From Proales similis (Eukaryota > Rotifera > Eurotatoria > Ploima > Proalidae): a DNA stretch of 64,000 nt. The DNA is taken from NCBI GenBank assembly GCA_019059635.1, contig JAGVRJ010000005.1, positions 2,046,001 through 2,110,000 on the forward strand, in the 5' to 3' direction. Position 1 is the first letter of the stretch. Every line of letters starts with the position of its first letter. The notes beneath the pieces were generated by a model that had not been told where the DNA came from, did no database searches, and was given only the letters and a program-made list of their open reading frames with translations. Of this stretch, positions 60,571 to 64,000 are shown one piece after another. Made by a program: the position numbers and the translations under genes.

Positions 60571-62652
60571 TCAACATTGGATCACACGAATGGTGTTGGT
60601 GTTTCCGCTTCCGCCTCGCCAGCCAGTGACCACCACAATGTTGTCCTCTTTCTGAATGAAGCCTCGACTCTGGCCGAATTTAAGAGCCAAATTAACTCTG
60701 TCCTCGACGTCTTGGATCCATTCATCGCCGCTAATCAAGCCGGCCATCTTTGCCTTGGTTATGTGCAGTGGGTAAAGTCCGCGCCATAAATGCATTTGAC
60801 GCGCGGCGATCTCATTGCGAGTCACGCCAATTATGGGACAGTTCGGTCTGTATTTGGCGCACAGATGAGCAGAGCTTGAAAACGTTGCGTTTAAAACAGC
60901 CGAGTGAACAGGAGCAATCAGTAACTTACTATCCGGAAGTAGTGAGCACAATGATGGCCGAGGCTTGGCTGTGGAACGAGGCTTCCACCGCTGCGATCGC
61001 AATTGAGTTGACATTATCGCGCACTCTGTTTCCGGTGCTGTATCGCAAGCTCTCGAAAAGCTCTTTGTGAAAAACTGCTGATTCGGCTTCGCGAGCGATC
61101 TACGAGTTGTGAATAGACGCATATTTACAATAGAAGATAACGAAGAGGCAAAATTATAAAAACGCGAATGCAAAACTTACCGTGTGCATCATTCTTAGAC
61201 ATTGAACTGGATATAAGCCCTTGGCGGTCTCGCCGCTCAACATGACACAGTCTAAATCGAACGTCTAATTCACCGATTTCATAAGCCTAAAGATGGCTCG
61301 AATGTCTCACCGGCTCCGTCTAACACGGCGTTGGCCACATCGCTCACTTCGGCGCGAGTTGGTCGCGGCTTTTTCGTCATGCTCTCCAGCATCTGAGTGG
61401 CGCAAATGCACGGTTTTCCAGCAATGTTGCACTTGCTGATCATCATCTTTTGAGCGATGAACACCTTCTGGGGCGGAATCTCAATGCCGAGGTCACCACG
61501 CGCAACCATGATACCATCCGATTCGCGCAAAATCTCATCGAAGCTACGAACGAAATGAGCAACTGGACGCCGATTCAAATGCCGCCTGCGATCTTCTTAC
61601 TTCTTCACTCCTTGGTGGTTCTCGATTTTGGACACAATCAAAATGTGTTTGCCTTTGTCGCCGAGCACTCGACGCACCTCCTTGACACCGGCGGCGTCTC
61701 GAATGAACGAGGCGAAAATCATGTCGACCTGTTGCTCAACACCAAACAGCAAGTCCGACTTGTCCTTCTCAGACACGGCTGGCAAATCGACCGGAAGACC
61801 GGGAAGATTGACGCCCTTTTTGCTGCCTAGAGTGCCACCGTTCTCAACCACAGCAGTGATCACTCCGCTCTCTTTGTCTAATTGTCATTTGAGAAAGAAT
61901 GAATGGCCATTCATAGCTCCACGTCGGTTGTACTCACTTATCTCGTCGACAATCAGCGAAATGAGACCATCGTCGACGAACACCACACTGCCCTTCTTCA
62001 CAATGTTGACGATGTTCGGATAGTCGACAAACAGTCTTGTTTCATCGCAGTCCTCCGCATATTTGGTATCGATCACAATGTCGATTTTGTTTCCGACCAT
62101 CAGCTCGACTTCAGCAGTTCCACTCTGGAAAACGATGGTTTACTCAAATGCATCAGAGCAATTGGTTCTCTTTGTCTACTCACGCCCTTGATCAGACCAG
62201 TTCTAATTTCAGGTCCTTTGGTGTCGAGAGCAATCGCAATCGGACGGTAGCTGGGCGTCTCCTCTAGTCTCTTCATCGCCTCTCTGATGTTTTTAATCGT
62301 CTCAGCATGGTACTGTTCACAGATTGAGAGAGAAAGAGAGCTTTAGCTGAGCCCATTTGACCTGGATGATATTAACGGCAAACCTCATGAGTTCCATGCG
62401 AAAAATTGAGTCGAGCGATGTTCATGTCGTTCTTGATCATCTCAATAAGTTTTTCAACATCGCGGCAAGCCGGGCCTATCAGAGCCTAAAGCTCAGATTT
62501 GCGAGTTTTGAGCTAAAATTTCAAGCAAAGAGGCTACCGATGGTGCAAACGATTCCGGTATGGCGGACCGCGTGCGGCTCAGAGTCAATGTCCAACAGAG
62601 AGACATGCTCAGTGTATGATTTCACTTGGGCGGCTCGAGCGATCGGGTCCAT
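60571..62652 (-). CDS. Pyk: Pyruvate kinase
   Basis: Nine exons, 62652-62538, 62475-62384, 62312-62184, 62124-61938, 61877-61601, 61543-61311, 61251-61181, 61099-60930 and 60874-60571, give 525 aa. Diagnostic motifs: [42 protein letters not shown] (A domain), a B domain with [29 protein letters not shown], the catalytic signature [12 protein letters not shown] with [18 protein letters not shown] and [29 protein letters not shown], and a C domain ending NTIRVIQC. It catalyses the last glycolytic step, phosphoenolpyruvate plus ADP to pyruvate plus ATP, in the cytosol. Length matches animal enzymes. Divergent from RpS27. Confidence 0.98.
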
Positions 62653-63509
62653 GTTCTGTTGCTTAGCTTTTTGTTGACTGCTGTCGGGCTCGTGTTAGCT
62701 AAAGTTTACAAATACACCAGATGTTGCTGAGTACTAATCAAAGTGAAATGGATTCAACAATGAGCTCTTTTTTTATGCATGGAAAGAGGCCATTTATGTA
62801 GAGGGAAGAGAACTGTGAGGCCAGCATTCGCACTCGCTCAAATAGCACAGTCGAATGCAAAGCGTTCGCCTGAAAGCCGGCCGAGGAGGGGAGGCGTGAT
62901 GTAAAATTCAGAAACGCTACAGATTAGCTATAATCTAAATTTGAATAATGCAATTCTTGAATAATTGAGCATAATTATAAACTATTTCTATCAACTTCCT
63001 ACTGGCAGCCGAATTCTCATCAAAAGAGAGTTGCGTTCTTCTTTTTGTGTTTTTATTTTAGGTATTTCAATCTTGAGAACGAAAGGATTGGAGAAGAGCT
63101 GGTTTGCATTCGCTAATTTGCGTTGTTCACTTGACTGATGCTGCTGTTGTTGTTGTTGTTGTTGAATTGACGACGCAACTTCAAATGAGTATATATTTAG
63201 CCTTCAACTTATGAATGAATAGCGTCAGTTGCGGACTCGGCCTGAAGGCATTGGGTTCGGAGAGAAATTTGAAAATAAGCGAATTCCTCGCTACTCAGAA
63301 GCTGTCGAACAAGTGGCTGCTGGTTTTTGAAATAAAAATAAATCTTGAACAAAGACAATTTGAGCGTCGCGATGAAACTGATCAAAGCGATCAGTTTTGA
63401 GCGGCAACTGATTTCGCCGGTGCACATTTTCCATCTATAAAACGGTTCACTTGCTTATAGCATTCACTTTACGTTGAGAGAGAGCTCGTAATCGCTAGAA
63501 CCGACCAAT
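62653..63509. other. Divergent intergenic region (pyruvate kinase / RpS27 promoters)
   Basis: 857 bases without a supported gene. It contains a TTG repeat (about 63143-63164) and a TATA box for RpS27. Open frames at 63209-63427 on both strands overlap and are not credible. Confidence 0.5.
63436..63442 (+). promoter_or_regulatory. RpS27: TATA box of RpS27
   Basis: TATAAAA lies 74 bases upstream of the RpS27 ATG. A start site near 63465-63475 would give a short leader, usual for ribosomal protein genes. Confidence 0.55.

Positions 63510-64000
<491 letters not shown>

Overview
This window is eukaryotic nuclear DNA from an invertebrate animal. Nearly all genes are split by GT-AG introns of about 45-75 bp, translation starts sit in Kozak-like contexts, and AATAAA signals follow the stops. 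Two innexins, a chitin-binding (CBM14) secreted protein, a single complete ryanodine receptor and an unusual Cys-loop-type receptor point to an ecdysozoan, most likely a small arthropod (for example a mite) or a tardigrade. The sequence alone does not let me choose. No bacterial operons, CRISPR arrays or convincing tRNAs were seen.

Layout. 1.3-3.0 kb: secreted protein with three chitin-binding domains and a mucin-like tail (+). 3.3-3.5 kb: decayed LINE reverse-transcriptase scrap (-). 4.2-7.1 kb: intronless divergent Cys-loop receptor (+). 8.3-9.6 kb: intronless eIF5 (+). 10.0-11.5 kb: tropomodulin (-). 12.4-13.0 kb: NDUFA8 (+). 13.4-14.8 kb: cyclin-J-like cyclin (-). 15.0-16.6 kb: mitochondrial ribosomal protein uS5m (+). 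16.8-18.2 kb: cyclin H (+). 18.5-36.1 kb: ryanodine receptor, 31 coding exons, 5200 aa, two exons of about 4.4 and 4.5 kb (-). 37.9-39.1 kb: JAMP-like membrane protein (+). 39.3-39.7 kb: short myristoylation-type EF-hand protein (-). 40.4-45.6 kb: candidate unrecognised 87-residue protein with a 4.85-kb intron (+). 45.6-49.3 kb: repeat-rich non-coding stretch. 49.3-50.7 and 52.9-54.7 kb: two innexins in tandem (+), one intronless and one with five introns. 55.8-56.7 kb: Rab1 (-). 57.9-60.2 kb: B-box zinc-finger protein of the ZBBX type (-). 60.6-62.7 kb: pyruvate kinase (-). 63.5 kb to the edge: RpS27, cut by the window end (+).

The neighbourhood is a normal gene-dense euchromatic block: independent genes on both strands, several divergent pairs sharing short promoters and several convergent pairs sharing short 3' regions. 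There is no operon-like functional unit, although ryanodine receptor and tropomodulin (muscle) and the two innexins (gap junctions) are each excitable-tissue genes. All exon coordinates were derived by hand from splice signals, reading-frame phase and family knowledge. For the ryanodine receptor, tropomodulin, NDUFA8, uS5m, JAMP, Rab1, ZBBX-like, pyruvate kinase and innexin models, the phases close exactly into one open frame.

The most interesting items are the odd Cys-loop receptor (18 residues between the loop cysteines instead of 13, an atypical second membrane segment, no introns), the candidate orphan small gene hidden across the repeat-rich region, the intronless innexin with a cysteine cluster in its cytoplasmic loop, and the half-length EF-hand gene.
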